NCBI RefSeq assembly: GCF_000702885.1
Contig: NZ_JNKO01000008.1
Span: 85,041-149,040, forward strand
Source of the DNA: Oribacterium sp. P6A1
Lineage (GTDB): Bacteria; Bacillota; Clostridia; Lachnospirales; Lachnospiraceae
Direction: 5' to 3'
DNA length: 64,000 bases
Shown: one piece after another, positions 53,346 through 62,485 of the stretch
Position numbering within the stretch: position 1 is the first letter of the stretch
Layout: each line of letters begins with the position of its first letter
The notes under the pieces: generated by a model
Told to the model about the DNA's origin: nothing
Seen by the model: the letters and a program-made list of their open reading frames with translations, nothing else
Database searches by the model: none
Made by a program: the position numbers and the translations under genes

Positions 53346-54236
53346 TTAATCCTCCTTACCGAACTGTTTTCGGAACTTATGAGGCGTCTCGCCTGTTACG
53401 GAACGGAAAATCTTTATGAAATTTCCTATGTTATGGAAGCCGCATTCTTCTGCAATTTCATATACATGAGTATCGGTATCCCTGAGAAGTCTTGAAGCCT
53501 GTTCAACCCTGTACCTGTTAATGTAATCCAAAGGTGAAACACCTGTTACGCTTCCGAAAAATCTTATGAAATACTGCTCATTCAGTCCTGTCAGCTCAGA
53601 CAAATTGCGTATATACAGCTTTTCCCTGTAATGCTCACGTATGTAGTTTATAGAATCCTTGATAGCTCTTACCTGCTTCTCTGCATCCACATCCTCTTTA
53701 TCCTGAACCATTCCAAAAGAATCAATTAAGGCAATGATGTGAAGAAGATCCGCCTTCACCATAAGCTGATCGGAAACCGAATTCAAAACAAACTTACGCA
53801 CACTTACCGTATCCGTAGTTCCCTTAGTTCCAAACTCACGATATCTACGAACCATATCATTGAAAGATCTGAGAATCTGAAGAAATCCAAAATCCGATAC
53901 GGTTATAAATTCGGAGAATTTTATAGTACCGTTCTTTAAAGGATATAGCAAGGCTTCATTTACGGGATCTGTTTCTTTTTGGAAACACAATTCATTCAGA
54001 TCCAGTTTAATAGAATACTCAACACCCTTTTCATCCAGAGATTCCAGCTTACGGATAACTCCTGAATTCACTATGCAAAAGCACTCATCCGTAATATCAT
54101 ATTCTTTTAAATTGAGCATCAATTTATAATGTCCGTTTTTAAAATATATAATCTCAGGCACATCGTGCCAGTCCAGACCTACATCCAGCTTTTCATCCCG
54201 GCTGTTGAGCGACTCATAGAGTATTGCTGCCATCAC
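53346..54236 (-). CDS. AraC-family transcriptional regulator
   Basis: A 296-aa regulator. The N-terminal 170 residues are a cupin-like sensor (IYFKNGHYKLMLNLKEY). The C-terminal tandem HTH begins IKDSINYIREHYREKLYIRNLSELTGLNEQYFIRFF and ends GFHNIGNFIKIFRSVTGETPHKFRK. It is likely transcribed with the HicB-like gene seven bases downstream. The ligand is unknown. Confidence 0.9.
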   Translation of the reverse strand: MMAAILYESLNSRDEKLDVGLDWHDVPEIIYFKNGHYKLMLNLKEYDITDECFCIVNSGVIRKLESLDEKGVEYSIKLDLNELCFQKETDPVNEALLYPLKNGTIKFSEFITVSDFGFLQILRSFNDMVRRYREFGTKGTTDTVSVRKFVLNSVSDQLMVKADLLHIIALIDSFGMVQDKEDVDAEKQVRAIKDSINYIREHYREKLYIRNLSELTGLNEQYFIRFFGSVTGVSPLDYINRYRVEQASRLLRDTDTHVYEIAEECGFHNIGNFIKIFRSVTGETPHKFRKQFGKED

Positions 54237-54435
54237 TTCTCCAATTCAAAACAAAATACAAAAACATGAGTGCTTATACACTCACTGCAAAATGAACGTT
54301 CTGACCTGTTTAATTAAATATTAATCCCATACAATTATACTAATGTCATGATAACATAATTTTTGTCCGCCTTCAAACCTTATTACGTGGCTAAAATCTT
54401 ACAAAAATCATTTTTTTGTAAATTTGCATATCCTT

Positions 54436-54464
54436 TTGCATTGTAACCTGTGTTGCGTTATATT
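54436..54464 (+). promoter_or_regulatory. coaX promoter
   Basis: TTGCAT (54436-54441), 17 bases, TATATT (54459-54464), about 37 bases before the coaX start. Confidence 0.75.
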
Positions 54465-54501
54465 CTTATTATGTTTTTTATAATGTTTTTTGGGGGATTA
54501 T

Positions 54502-55287
54502 ATGATTTTAGCTGTAGATTGCGGTAATACTCACACAAAAATTGGATGCATTGATAACGGAAAAGTTATCGATCCGGTGATTCGTCTTGAGACCAACCGA
54601 AAAAAGACCATGTACGAGTATGCTTCGGATATTGACCGGATCCTCAGTCTCACACACCTTAAGGATACTCCTGTAGACGGTGTCATCATATCCTGCGTGG
54701 TTCCGCCACTGGCAGATGTACTTTCGGGTGCCCTCAAACTTGTAACAGGAAAGAATGCCATACTGGTTGGAGCCGGAGTGAAATCAGGAATTCGTATTCA
54801 AATCGACGATCCCGGAACCATCGCTTCAAACCTTGTTTGCGCCGCCGTAGGTGTAAAACATCTTTATGACCTCCCCGCCATAATCATTAACATGGGAACA
54901 GCTACCACCATTACAGTGGTCAACAGAGAGGGGACCTATATAGGCGGAACAATCATGCCGGGCGTTACCCTTTCAATGGATGCCCTGACTTCAGGCACCT
55001 CTCTTCTTCCTTCCATAGATGTGGCTGCACCCAGAAAAATCATCTGCACGCAGACCATAGATGCCATGAAGGCCGGAATCATATATGGATCAGCGGGGGC
55101 TCTCGACGGAATTCTTGATCGGTTCATAAAGGAGCTTGATCATCCATCTCCTACCATCATTGCCACGGGAGGAATAGCCCATGTCATAACAAGACATACA
55201 AAGCACAAGATCATACTGGACGAAGACCTTCTCCTGAAAGGACTCTGGTACATCTGGTGTCTGAATCAGGAAAAACACAAAAGGTAA
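54502..55287 (+). CDS. coaX: Type III pantothenate kinase
   Basis: A 261-aa ASKHA-fold kinase making phosphopantothenate for coenzyme A. The start is the ATG at 54502, preceded by GGGGGATT; the frame opens four codons earlier with TTG. Motifs are LAVDCGNTHTKIG at the N terminus, INMGTATTITVV (phosphate 2), and GGTIMPGVTLSMDAL. The C terminus is HKIILDEDLLLKGL. Length is standard. It has its own promoter and a terminator shared with tgt. Confidence 0.95.
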   Translation: MILAVDCGNTHTKIGCIDNGKVIDPVIRLETNRKKTMYEYASDIDRILSLTHLKDTPVDGVIISCVVPPLADVLSGALKLVTGKNAILVGAGVKSGIRIQIDDPGTIASNLVCAAVGVKHLYDLPAIIINMGTATTITVVNREGTYIGGTIMPGVTLSMDALTSGTSLLPSIDVAAPRKIICTQTIDAMKAGIIYGSAGALDGILDRFIKELDHPSPTIIATGGIAHVITRHTKHKIILDEDLLLKGLWYIWCLNQEKHKR

Positions 55288-55336
55288 ACAGCTATTCCTT
55301 ATCAGGATATTTTTGATTGCTGCCGAATCATCTCAA

Positions 55337-55385
55337 ATAAAAAAGGATTCAATCCACAGGTAGTAGTGGTTTGAATCCTTTTTAT
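55337..55385. terminator. Bidirectional terminator between coaX and tgt
   Basis: A 13-bp stem (55340-55352 with 55371-55383) with A/T tracts on both sides and an 18-base loop. Confidence 0.85.
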
Positions 55386-55420
55386 TATGATGCGGGTATC
55401 ATATATCGATACAGGAACGC

Positions 55421-55477
55421 TTCATAAAGTCAATCTCCTACTTTTGTGCAAGCACAAACGGGAGCAGACTTCATGAA
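55421..55477 (-). repeat. Hairpin element, copy F
   Basis: Minus strand: TTCATGAAGTC pairs with GACTTTATGAA (55467-55477 with 55421-55431, one G-U), then an internal loop, CTCC/GGAG, and the tip TTTGTGC-TT-GCACAAA (55442-55458), the same tip as copy B. It lies just after the tgt stop codon without an intervening terminator, unlike the other copies. Confidence 0.6.
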
Positions 55478-55489
55478 ACTTATATCATA

Positions 55490-56671
55490 TTATTCTTCGC
55501 CTCTGTCATAGGTTTCAAGGTCTGAAAGGGCACCGGTCTTCCACTCATTCCAGTTTCCTCCGCGGATAGCGCCGCGGATCTCCTCTGTAAGATGATTATA
55601 GAAATACAGATTATGAAGTACACACAGTCTCATTCCCAGCATTTCCTTTGCCTTCAGAAGGTGGCGGATATATGCTCTGCTGTAGCCGCCGGTAAATGTA
55701 CCGTCCTCTCTCTTCTGCCCTGCACAGACAGGACACATACAGCCTTCTTCAATGGGCCTTTCATCAAGTTCATGCTTCTGATTAAAAAGATTGATCTTTC
55801 CCTTATGAGTATAGACATGTCCATGTCTTCCGTTTCTTGACGGATAAACGCAGTCAAAGAAATCAATGCCTCTGTCAACAGCCTCGATAATATTGGCAGG
55901 AGTTCCTACTCCCATAAGGTAGGTAGGCTTGTTCTTTGGAAGATACGGAACCACTTCATCAAGAACATGGTACATCTGTTCGTGGGTCTCACCTACTGCA
56001 AGACCGCCTACAGCATATCCGTCCAGATCCATATCACTGATGATCTTTGCATGCTGAATACGGATATCATCAAATACTCCTCCCTGATTTATTCCGAAGA
56101 GAAGCTGTTCTTTATTTACAGTATCCGGAAGGCTGTTAAGTCTCGCCATCTCCTTCTTACATCTTTCAAGCCATCTGGTAGTTCTTTCAACCGATGGCAT
56201 GATATATTCCCTGTCAGCAAGGGCAGGAGGACACTCATCAAAGGCCATGGCTATGGTGGAACCGAGATTTGACTGAATCTGCATGGACTCCTCAGGCCCC
56301 ATAAAGATCTTTCTTCCGTCAATATGGCTATGGAAGTAAACTCCTTCTTCCTTTATCTTACGTCCTGTACCCGCAAGGGAAAATACCTGAAATCCGCCTG
56401 AATCCGTAAGAATCGGACGATCCCAGTTCATGAATTTATGAAGTCCTCCGAACTTCTTGATAAGAGGATCTCCTGTTCTTACATGAAGGTGATAAGTATT
56501 GGATAATTCCACCTGTGTGCCGATGTTTCTTAGATCATCTGTAGACACACCGCCCTTTATGGCAGCAACAGTACCTACATTCATAAATACAGGTGTTTCG
56601 ATAGTACCGTGTACGGTCTCCATGTGTGCTGATTTTGCACGACCGCTGGTCTTTACAATTTCATATTTCAT
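55490..56671 (-). CDS. tgt: tRNA-guanine transglycosylase (queuine tRNA-ribosyltransferase)
   Basis: A 393-aa TIM-barrel enzyme inserting preQ1 at position 34 of GUN-anticodon tRNAs. The start is the ATG at 56671 (MKYEIVKTSGRAKSA), with GAGG upstream; the frame extends 11 codons further without an SD. The nucleophile region is YPSRNGRHG, the general base is in LTDSGGFQVFSL, and the zinc site is CMCPVCAGQK with the later C/H ligands. Length is standard for bacterial Tgt. Confidence 0.96.
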   Translation of the reverse strand: MKYEIVKTSGRAKSAHMETVHGTIETPVFMNVGTVAAIKGGVSTDDLRNIGTQVELSNTYHLHVRTGDPLIKKFGGLHKFMNWDRPILTDSGGFQVFSLAGTGRKIKEEGVYFHSHIDGRKIFMGPEESMQIQSNLGSTIAMAFDECPPALADREYIMPSVERTTRWLERCKKEMARLNSLPDTVNKEQLLFGINQGGVFDDIRIQHAKIISDMDLDGYAVGGLAVGETHEQMYHVLDEVVPYLPKNKPTYLMGVGTPANIIEAVDRGIDFFDCVYPSRNGRHGHVYTHKGKINLFNQKHELDERPIEEGCMCPVCAGQKREDGTFTGGYSRAYIRHLLKAKEMLGMRLCVLHNLYFYNHLTEEIRGAIRGGNWNEWKTGALSDLETYDRGEE

Positions 56672-56742
56672 TCTCTGAACCTCTATTTCTTGATTCAACT
56701 GCAAAGCTTACCGGGAAAGCAGCCCGGAGCCTTAGATAAAAA

Positions 56743-56903
56743 CATAAGTCCTACGCATTGCTTCGCATACGCTTTCGCAATGCTACAGAAATCTCGAATT
56801 CGCGCTTTTGCGCTACTTCTCAATTTCTGTTGTCGTGCCAAATGGCGATGAATCCTTACAAGCAAGCTTGACGAATTCATCACCGCTTGGCGCAGGACTT
56901 ATG
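56743..56903 (-). ncRNA. Candidate four-way-junction RNA containing hairpin element C
   Basis: P1 is a 10-bp closing helix CATAAGTCCT/AGGACTTATG (56743-56752 with 56894-56903). Three arms lie inside. Arm a has stem GCCAA/TTGGC with GATGAAT/ATTCATC and the GCG/CAT internal loop of the repeat family (56837-56891). Arm b is ACAGAAAT/ATTTCTGT with inner GCGC-TTTT-GCGC (56785-56830). Arm c is GCATTGC/GCAATGC (56755-56783). It lies right after the secDF terminator and before tgt. The minus-strand sense is inferred from neighbours. Confidence 0.5.
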
Positions 56904-56907
56904 CACT

Positions 56908-56935
56908 AAAAAGACCGACTCAAAAGAGTCGGTCT
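56908..56935 (-). terminator. secDF terminator
   Basis: A perfect 10-bp stem AGACCGACTC (56912-56921 with 56926-56935), a 4-base loop and minus-strand T-run. Confidence 0.9.
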
Positions 56936-56992
56936 CTAATTTATAAAAATATTCCAATTCCGTCAAGTCCAAAGACCTGTACGAATTTTCAT

Positions 56993-59182
56993 TTAATTGT
57001 TGGCAGCCTTCTTTGTGGTCTTTGCCTCAGCCTTTGCAGCCTTTTCCTTTGCAAGCTTGTCTGCTCTTCTCTTCGTTGCCCAGTTTGTAAGGTCGAACCA
57101 GAGCGGACCTGCAATAGTGATTGAAGACCATGCGCCGGCAGCGATACCTACCATAAGAGGCAGTGTGAAATCACGGATTGAAGAAACACCAAGTATGTAA
57201 AGCACGATAACCATGATGAATGTTGTAAGTGATGTATTGATGGAACGTGTGAGTGTCTGTGAAATAGCAGTATTCACACATGCTCCGAAATCCTTCTTCA
57301 TATCAGGATCTGCAAGGTTCTCTCTGATACGGTCAAATACAACGATGGTAGCATTGATAGAGTAACCCACGATGGTAAGGATACAAGCAATGAAGGTTGA
57401 ACCAACCGCCCACTTAAGTCCTGCATAAAAGGCTACAGTAACAAGTACATCATGTGTAAGTGCAAGAACCGAAGCTGAAGCGAACTTGATGTCCTTGAAA
57501 CGAATCCAGATGTAGATCAGCATACAGATGATTGCGATAACAAATGCCCAGACTGCATCGACCTTCATCTCTCTTGAAACAGCACCGGAAATGTTCTCTG
57601 TTGTTATCTTGTTCTCGTCTACCGAGAATGTATCAACAAGATCCTTATAAAGCTTTGTACGCTCTTCTGTTGTAAGAGTTCTTGTCTTGATGATAACCTC
57701 ATTGGTTCCTGAAACCTTTGATGCCATTACTGAAGCATCTCCGCCTGTTACCTCCTTGAATATAGGAGAAACCTTTGCATCGATCTCTTCAAGAGAAAGA
57801 TCCTCATTGAAAGTTACATTAGTTGATGAACCACCCTGGAAATCAAGATCATAATTGAAAAGATTTCCAAGAGAAGCCTTGTTCATGCCCAGGAATACAA
57901 AACCTGTAATGATAACTATAGCTGACGCTGTATAAGCAATCTTACGGAACTTGATGAAATCAATAACCTTGATTTCCTTACGTACTCCGTAAAGCTTAGG
58001 GCTTGTTGCACCAAACTGTACAAAACACCAGAGAAGTCCACGTGTTACAAAAAGTGCTGTAATAAGAGAAATGATGATACCGATAGCAAGAGTTGTTGCA
58101 AATCCCTTAACAGTACCTGAACCTCTAAGATAAAGTACAGCCGCAGCGATAAGTGTTGTAATGTTTCCATCAAGGATTGCAGAAAGTGCCTTGCTGTATC
58201 CGGCCTTGATTGAGCCCTCTACACTGTTTCCGAGACCAAGCTCTTCCTTGATACGAGTGAAGATGATGACATTGGCATCAACCGCCATACCGATTGAAAG
58301 GATGATACCTGCAATACCCGGAAGTGTAAGTGTAACTTCAAATGCCTGTAGGATAACAAGCTCAAGACCTGTGTACATAACAAGTGCAAGTGAAGCTGTA
58401 AATCCCGGGAGGAGATATACAAGTATCATGAAGAGCATTACAAGTCCTAATCCGATAGCGCCGGCCTTAAGAGATGTGGAAATCGCCTCCTGACCAAGTG
58501 TGGCACCGATAACATTGGATCTTAATTCTGTAAGCTGAACAGGAAGGGCACCGATACGGATTGTTGATGCGATTCTTGTAGCTTCCTCATAATCTGTAAG
58601 TCCTGTGATGGATGCCTGTCCGCCTGAGATAGCCTCCTGAACTGTAGGAGCGGAAATAACGCTGTCATTATAAATAATGAAGATAGGCTTTCCAACATTG
58701 GCTGCAGTTGCATCTGCAAACTTTGTAGCTCCGGCATCGTTGAATGTGAGCTGGATTATGTACTCGTTCTTGCCATTGTTGTTTGTCATTCCTGCAGTTG
58801 CATTCTTAACATCATCTCCTGTGAGAAGGATGTTTCCGCTTGAATCCGCGAACTGAAGTGTACCGGGCTCACCGAGCTCCGCAAGAATTTCGTTGGCATC
58901 TGTTGCACCGGGGATGTCAATGTTTATACGATTGCTTCCCTCCTGGTAAACCTGTGCTTCTGTTGAATAGCCCTGTGCCTTCAGCTGAAGCTTGTAAATT
59001 GTATCGGACATCTGCTCCGATGTGGGGTTTGGATCAACTGTCTGATATGTGATGGAAACACCACCGTTCAGATCGAGACCCAGTTTAATGTCTCCTGCTC
59101 CATTCACTCCAAGGAAACAGAAACCGGCTGTGATAGCCAGAATCAGGAGTAGAGTGAGAGCTCCCTTTAGCTTGTTGTTCAT
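56993..59182 (-). CDS. secDF: Protein translocase SecDF fusion
   Basis: A 729-aa membrane protein fusing SecD (about 1-400) and SecF (about 410-715). It uses proton flow to help preprotein export through SecYEG. The SecD part has the LGLDLNGGVSI start, a large extracytoplasmic domain and the GIVLSIGMAVDANVIIFTRIKEEL motif. The SecF part has LDFQGGSSTNV, VALTHDVLVTV-like and TIVVFDRIREN motifs. About twelve hydrophobic helices are expected. A lysine/alanine-rich tail ends the protein. The strong promoter is at 59263-59291. Confidence 0.96.
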   Translation of the reverse strand: MNNKLKGALTLLLILAITAGFCFLGVNGAGDIKLGLDLNGGVSITYQTVDPNPTSEQMSDTIYKLQLKAQGYSTEAQVYQEGSNRINIDIPGATDANEILAELGEPGTLQFADSSGNILLTGDDVKNATAGMTNNNGKNEYIIQLTFNDAGATKFADATAANVGKPIFIIYNDSVISAPTVQEAISGGQASITGLTDYEEATRIASTIRIGALPVQLTELRSNVIGATLGQEAISTSLKAGAIGLGLVMLFMILVYLLPGFTASLALVMYTGLELVILQAFEVTLTLPGIAGIILSIGMAVDANVIIFTRIKEELGLGNSVEGSIKAGYSKALSAILDGNITTLIAAAVLYLRGSGTVKGFATTLAIGIIISLITALFVTRGLLWCFVQFGATSPKLYGVRKEIKVIDFIKFRKIAYTASAIVIITGFVFLGMNKASLGNLFNYDLDFQGGSSTNVTFNEDLSLEEIDAKVSPIFKEVTGGDASVMASKVSGTNEVIIKTRTLTTEERTKLYKDLVDTFSVDENKITTENISGAVSREMKVDAVWAFVIAIICMLIYIWIRFKDIKFASASVLALTHDVLVTVAFYAGLKWAVGSTFIACILTIVGYSINATIVVFDRIRENLADPDMKKDFGACVNTAISQTLTRSINTSLTTFIMVIVLYILGVSSIRDFTLPLMVGIAAGAWSSITIAGPLWFDLTNWATKRRADKLAKEKAAKAEAKTTKKAANN

Positions 59183-59262
59183 TGGAATATCTTCCTTTTT
59201 GTAAAAATTTACCGTTGCTCAGGTAAAAAAACAGTTATTTTTCTACGTCAACAGCAAACGAT

Positions 59263-59291
59263 ATTATAACAAAACTGCTTGTTTCTGACAA
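59263..59291 (-). promoter_or_regulatory. secDF promoter
   Basis: Minus-strand TTGTCA (59286-59291), 17 bases, TATAAT (59263-59268), about 80 bases before the start. Confidence 0.88.
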
Positions 59292-59408
59292 GAAATTAAT
59301 AGGAACAGTGAATTCCTCCCATGCTTCAAAACAAAAAAATCATTCCTGATTCTCTTATCCTGGATGTACGATTCCACGTTGACCGGATCTCACTTCTGCG
59401 CCTTAACG

Positions 59409-59439
59409 AAAAAAAGTGACCCTCCGGGATCACTTTTTT
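59409..59439. terminator. Terminator of the lspA-like gene
   Basis: AAAAAGTGA/TCACTTTTT stem (59411-59419 with 59430-59438) with an inner CC/GG pair; symmetrical A/T tracts. Confidence 0.85.
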
Positions 59440-59515
59440 CTTACTCTTCCGTTTTTTTGAATTATCTGTTTTACACTATGTAATTTGAGGCATCAGCCTG
59501 CCATGTCAATATCAA

Positions 59516-60043
59516 TCATTCGTCTTTTCCGAAAAGAGAGGCCAGGGCGTAGATTATTCCGCCTGCATAGATAGCTATGTCTCCGATATTTACTATCAGT
59601 GTCTTTAGTCCTGTTAATTGTATATTAAGGTAGTCTGTAACCTCTCCATTCACGATACGATCCAGGACATTGGACAATGCTCCGCCTATCACGATGGCGA
59701 TACCTATTTTCCTCAGTTTATATTTCTTAGGATAAAAGCTTGTGAGATACTGGAGCCCTCCTGCCAAAAATCCTACTGCCGCAACCGAACTGAGCTTTAC
59801 AAACTCAGGATGCTTTCCCAAACGTCCTCTGGAAAAGCCCGGATTATGAGCCCTCATGATTTTTACATACCCCTTTGTATGAGGCATCTCTCTCGGAAAA
59901 TTGGATTCCGGCTCAGTATCGATGGCGCTCTTCAGCATCTGATCCACAGCACAGATGATACCCGCAAAACTAAGAAGATGTATAAACTCACTGCTCAAAT
60001 CCCAAAAGAAATGTGTTGTCTTAAGATTTTTTAAAACACCCAT
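59516..60043 (-). CDS. Signal peptidase II-like lipoprotein signal peptidase
   Basis: A 175-aa membrane protein with four hydrophobic helices. The aspartyl-protease pair is present: NVLDR within GGALSNVLDRI, and D in VNIGDIAIYAG, corresponding to NxxDR and FNxAD of LspA. DQMLKSAI matches the N-terminal DQ..K motif. The usual NxGAAFG loop reads AHNPGFSRG, so it is a diverged LspA and could be a second copy in the genome. It is predicted to cut prolipoproteins at the lipobox. Confidence 0.8.
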   Translation of the reverse strand: MGVLKNLKTTHFFWDLSSEFIHLLSFAGIICAVDQMLKSAIDTEPESNFPREMPHTKGYVKIMRAHNPGFSRGRLGKHPEFVKLSSVAAVGFLAGGLQYLTSFYPKKYKLRKIGIAIVIGGALSNVLDRIVNGEVTDYLNIQLTGLKTLIVNIGDIAIYAGGIIYALASLFGKDE

Positions 60044-60185
60044 GATTTCCTCCCCACTTTTTCAGACTTCTGCAAAAAGTCCTGATTTTGATTTCCGCCG
60101 GCTGTTTGATTTTTTTCTTTTAAATAAGATGGCAACTCCCTAAGCAGACAGTTCGAAAATCTGTCTCATATACAGAGTATAACAC

Positions 60186-61262
60186 TTATCTTTCCTCTTG
60201 ACGACGCCTGCGTCTCACTCTGTTGATATGTCTTTCGAAATCTCCGCTGTTCAAAAACTCCGCCAGTACATACTGATCAAACATAGGAACCGTACAGGAA
60301 TAGAAATCTATTTTTTTCTTTAAACTCTCCGTACGTTCTTTCGGCAAAATCATATATCCGACTCTTACTGCCGGCGATAGTGTTTTTGTAAAGGTATTTA
60401 AATAAATCACCGTGCGCTCCGGTTCAAGAGAAAACAGCGTATCCTCAGATTTCGTAGATGGAGAAAACTCCGATGCATAGTCATCCTCTATTATCAGAGT
60501 ATCACGACTTTTTGCCCACGCGATATACTCCTGACGTTTTCCCGCCGTCGCCGTCACTCCGCTTGGATAACTGTCAAAGGGGGTTACATGAAGCACCTGG
60601 GCCCTGGACTCTCTCAACTCCCCCGAATGGATACCACGGGAACCCAGTTTCAGAAGTTCATACTTGGCCCCGTTGGCAGCATAAACCCGTCTTATCTTTT
60701 CATAAGACGGGTCTTCCAATGCATAAAGCTTGTCTCGCCCAAGCATCTGAACTATCAGACTGTAAAGATACTCAGAACCGGCACCTATCATAATCTGGTC
60801 ACTGCTGACATCCATTCCCCGGCTTCGCTGAAGATAACGTGAAATACTTTCTCTCAAAAAGAGGGAACCTTCGTTGGGGGATTTTTCAAGTATTCTTTCA
60901 CCATAATCCGAAAGCACTCTCCTCATTGTCCTTGCAAAGCTGGGGAATGATAAAGAATAAAGGTTTTCTTCATATTTATCAGTGATTACATTTTCATGAA
61001 CAGATACTCCGGCATCATCAGCTATCGAAAATGAATCTTCGGAGCTGTAACTCACAAAATATCCGCTTCGTTCCCTTGCTTCGATATAACCTTCATCTGC
61101 AAGAAGTCCGTAGGCATGCTCCACAGTGATGACGCTGGTGTCAGTTTCATCAGCCATCATTCGTTTCGATGGTAGTTTCTCCCCATTCTTATAATATCCG
61201 TTTATGATATGTTTTCTCAGTTTTGTATATATTCTTAGATATGCCGCAGGCTTCCCTTCCAT
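60186..61262 (-). CDS. MocR-type GntR/aminotransferase regulator, C-terminally shortened
   Basis: A 358-aa protein. The start at 61262 (MEGKPAAYLRIYTKL) has GGAGG five bases upstream. The N-terminal GntR winged helix is clear (GEKLPSKRMMADETDTSVITVEHAYGLLADEGYIEARERSGYFV). The aminotransferase fold I domain has the PLP lysine motif FTKTLSPAVRVG. It ends at HINRVRRRRRQEER, the point where MocR proteins continue about 80-100 residues with the small domain, and no continuation is seen downstream. It may be inactive or a natural short form. Confidence 0.8.
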   Translation of the reverse strand: MEGKPAAYLRIYTKLRKHIINGYYKNGEKLPSKRMMADETDTSVITVEHAYGLLADEGYIEARERSGYFVSYSSEDSFSIADDAGVSVHENVITDKYEENLYSLSFPSFARTMRRVLSDYGERILEKSPNEGSLFLRESISRYLQRSRGMDVSSDQIMIGAGSEYLYSLIVQMLGRDKLYALEDPSYEKIRRVYAANGAKYELLKLGSRGIHSGELRESRAQVLHVTPFDSYPSGVTATAGKRQEYIAWAKSRDTLIIEDDYASEFSPSTKSEDTLFSLEPERTVIYLNTFTKTLSPAVRVGYMILPKERTESLKKKIDFYSCTVPMFDQYVLAEFLNSGDFERHINRVRRRRRQEER

Positions 61263-61339
61263 TATTTCCTCCATGGGCCATGCACGAACCGGATCCAGTC
61301 CTGCCTTTATCCGCTCCGACAACACTTCTATCCATATTT

Positions 61340-62239
61340 TTATTGTTTATATTTTTCTCTGTAATCCGTAGGGGTAATACCCTTTGACTCTCTAAAGGTC
61401 TTTGCGAAATAGCTCATGTCCTGAAATCCGCAGTCTATAGCTATATCAACTATCTTTTCATCGGAAACCTGTAACAATTCCGCAGCCTTACGTATTCGAT
61501 AATTCTTGACGTACTGGATTGGGGTAGTGCCAAGCATGTTGTGAAAGCACCTCATGGCCTCTGATTCGCTGATTTCCGCGCTTTCAGACAGAACAGAGAC
61601 ATTGAGATCATCACGATAATGCTCATCTATATAGCTAAGCATTACACGTATACGCTCAGCATCCCTTGTGTCCTTTGAAGATATGACCCTGGGTTCCGCT
61701 GCGCTGTGTGAAGAAAGCAAAAATACCATCTGGGACATGGTGGCAATTGCAGCTTTATCATCAGCATCACTTTCTTCGATGGAACTATTCCATAGATTTC
61801 CCGCAAGTCTCAGGATTTCTTTGTGCCATGCAACATCCGACATCAATGCTGTTCCCTTAAAAGCTTCACCACTGAATAAAGGAGCTATATAGCTGTTAAA
61901 AAAAAGGCTTTCCTGTTCTTCAGACTCATTTCTCGGATCAAAAACCACCGATCTTATCAGGCATTCTCCTGAGGTTTCCGGTAATTGTCTACAGGCATTT
62001 AATGCCCCGGAATTTATAAAGAACCCTTCTCCTTCATTCAATAAATAACGCTCAGCTTCAACGCTTACTTCAACCTGGCCTTTATTTACAATGCAGATCT
62101 CAAGACTATCCTGCCAATGCCAGGGCAGTTCTATCCTCTGCAGATTCTTTTCATAAAAACAAACAGGAATCTCATAGTTTTCCTGTTTAAGAAGAATTTT
62201 CCCTTTTTCAATTATATTGGAATTGTCTGATATTGCCAT
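61340..62239 (-). CDS. AraC-family transcriptional regulator
   Basis: A 299-aa regulator with an N-terminal cupin sensor (ELPWHWQDSLEICIVNKGQVEVSVEAERYLLNEGEGFFIN) and a C-terminal AraC domain (LNVSVLSESAEISESEAMRCFHNMLGTTPIQYVKNYRIRKA, then CGFQDMSYFAKTFRESKGITPTDYREKY). The second ATG (62239) is preferred because GGAGAG precedes it. The MocR-type gene follows after 77 bases, so the two regulators may be transcribed together. Confidence 0.9.
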   Translation of the reverse strand: MAISDNSNIIEKGKILLKQENYEIPVCFYEKNLQRIELPWHWQDSLEICIVNKGQVEVSVEAERYLLNEGEGFFINSGALNACRQLPETSGECLIRSVVFDPRNESEEQESLFFNSYIAPLFSGEAFKGTALMSDVAWHKEILRLAGNLWNSSIEESDADDKAAIATMSQMVFLLSSHSAAEPRVISSKDTRDAERIRVMLSYIDEHYRDDLNVSVLSESAEISESEAMRCFHNMLGTTPIQYVKNYRIRKAAELLQVSDEKIVDIAIDCGFQDMSYFAKTFRESKGITPTDYREKYKQ

Positions 62240-62339
62240 GCATCTCTCCATAATCCAAACATAATATAGTTCAAGAAACGTAATAAATCATGACAGTATT
62301 ATCATATCAGTTTTTCAGTATTTTTACAAACATTAAAGC

Positions 62340-62377
62340 GGCAGGTTAAATCTCACTATACTGTGATTTAACCTGCC
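62340..62377 (-). terminator. Hairpin downstream of mntP
   Basis: A 13-bp perfect stem (62340-62352 with 62365-62377) 109 bases past the mntP stop. Only a short T-run follows, so its strength is uncertain. Confidence 0.55.
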
Positions 62378-62485
62378 ACAAGAAGCGTCCTAACTTACTC
62401 TGGGAGAACCATGTTTCAGATGTCATAATGTCTATCTCCCGTTTTTATACATGCACAAGCGAAAAAAACTTATGCCATTTATATT

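Larger units (their letters stand above)
59183..59515. other. secDF / lspA intergenic region
   Basis: Holds the lspA terminator and the secDF promoter; no further gene is visible. Confidence 0.6.
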
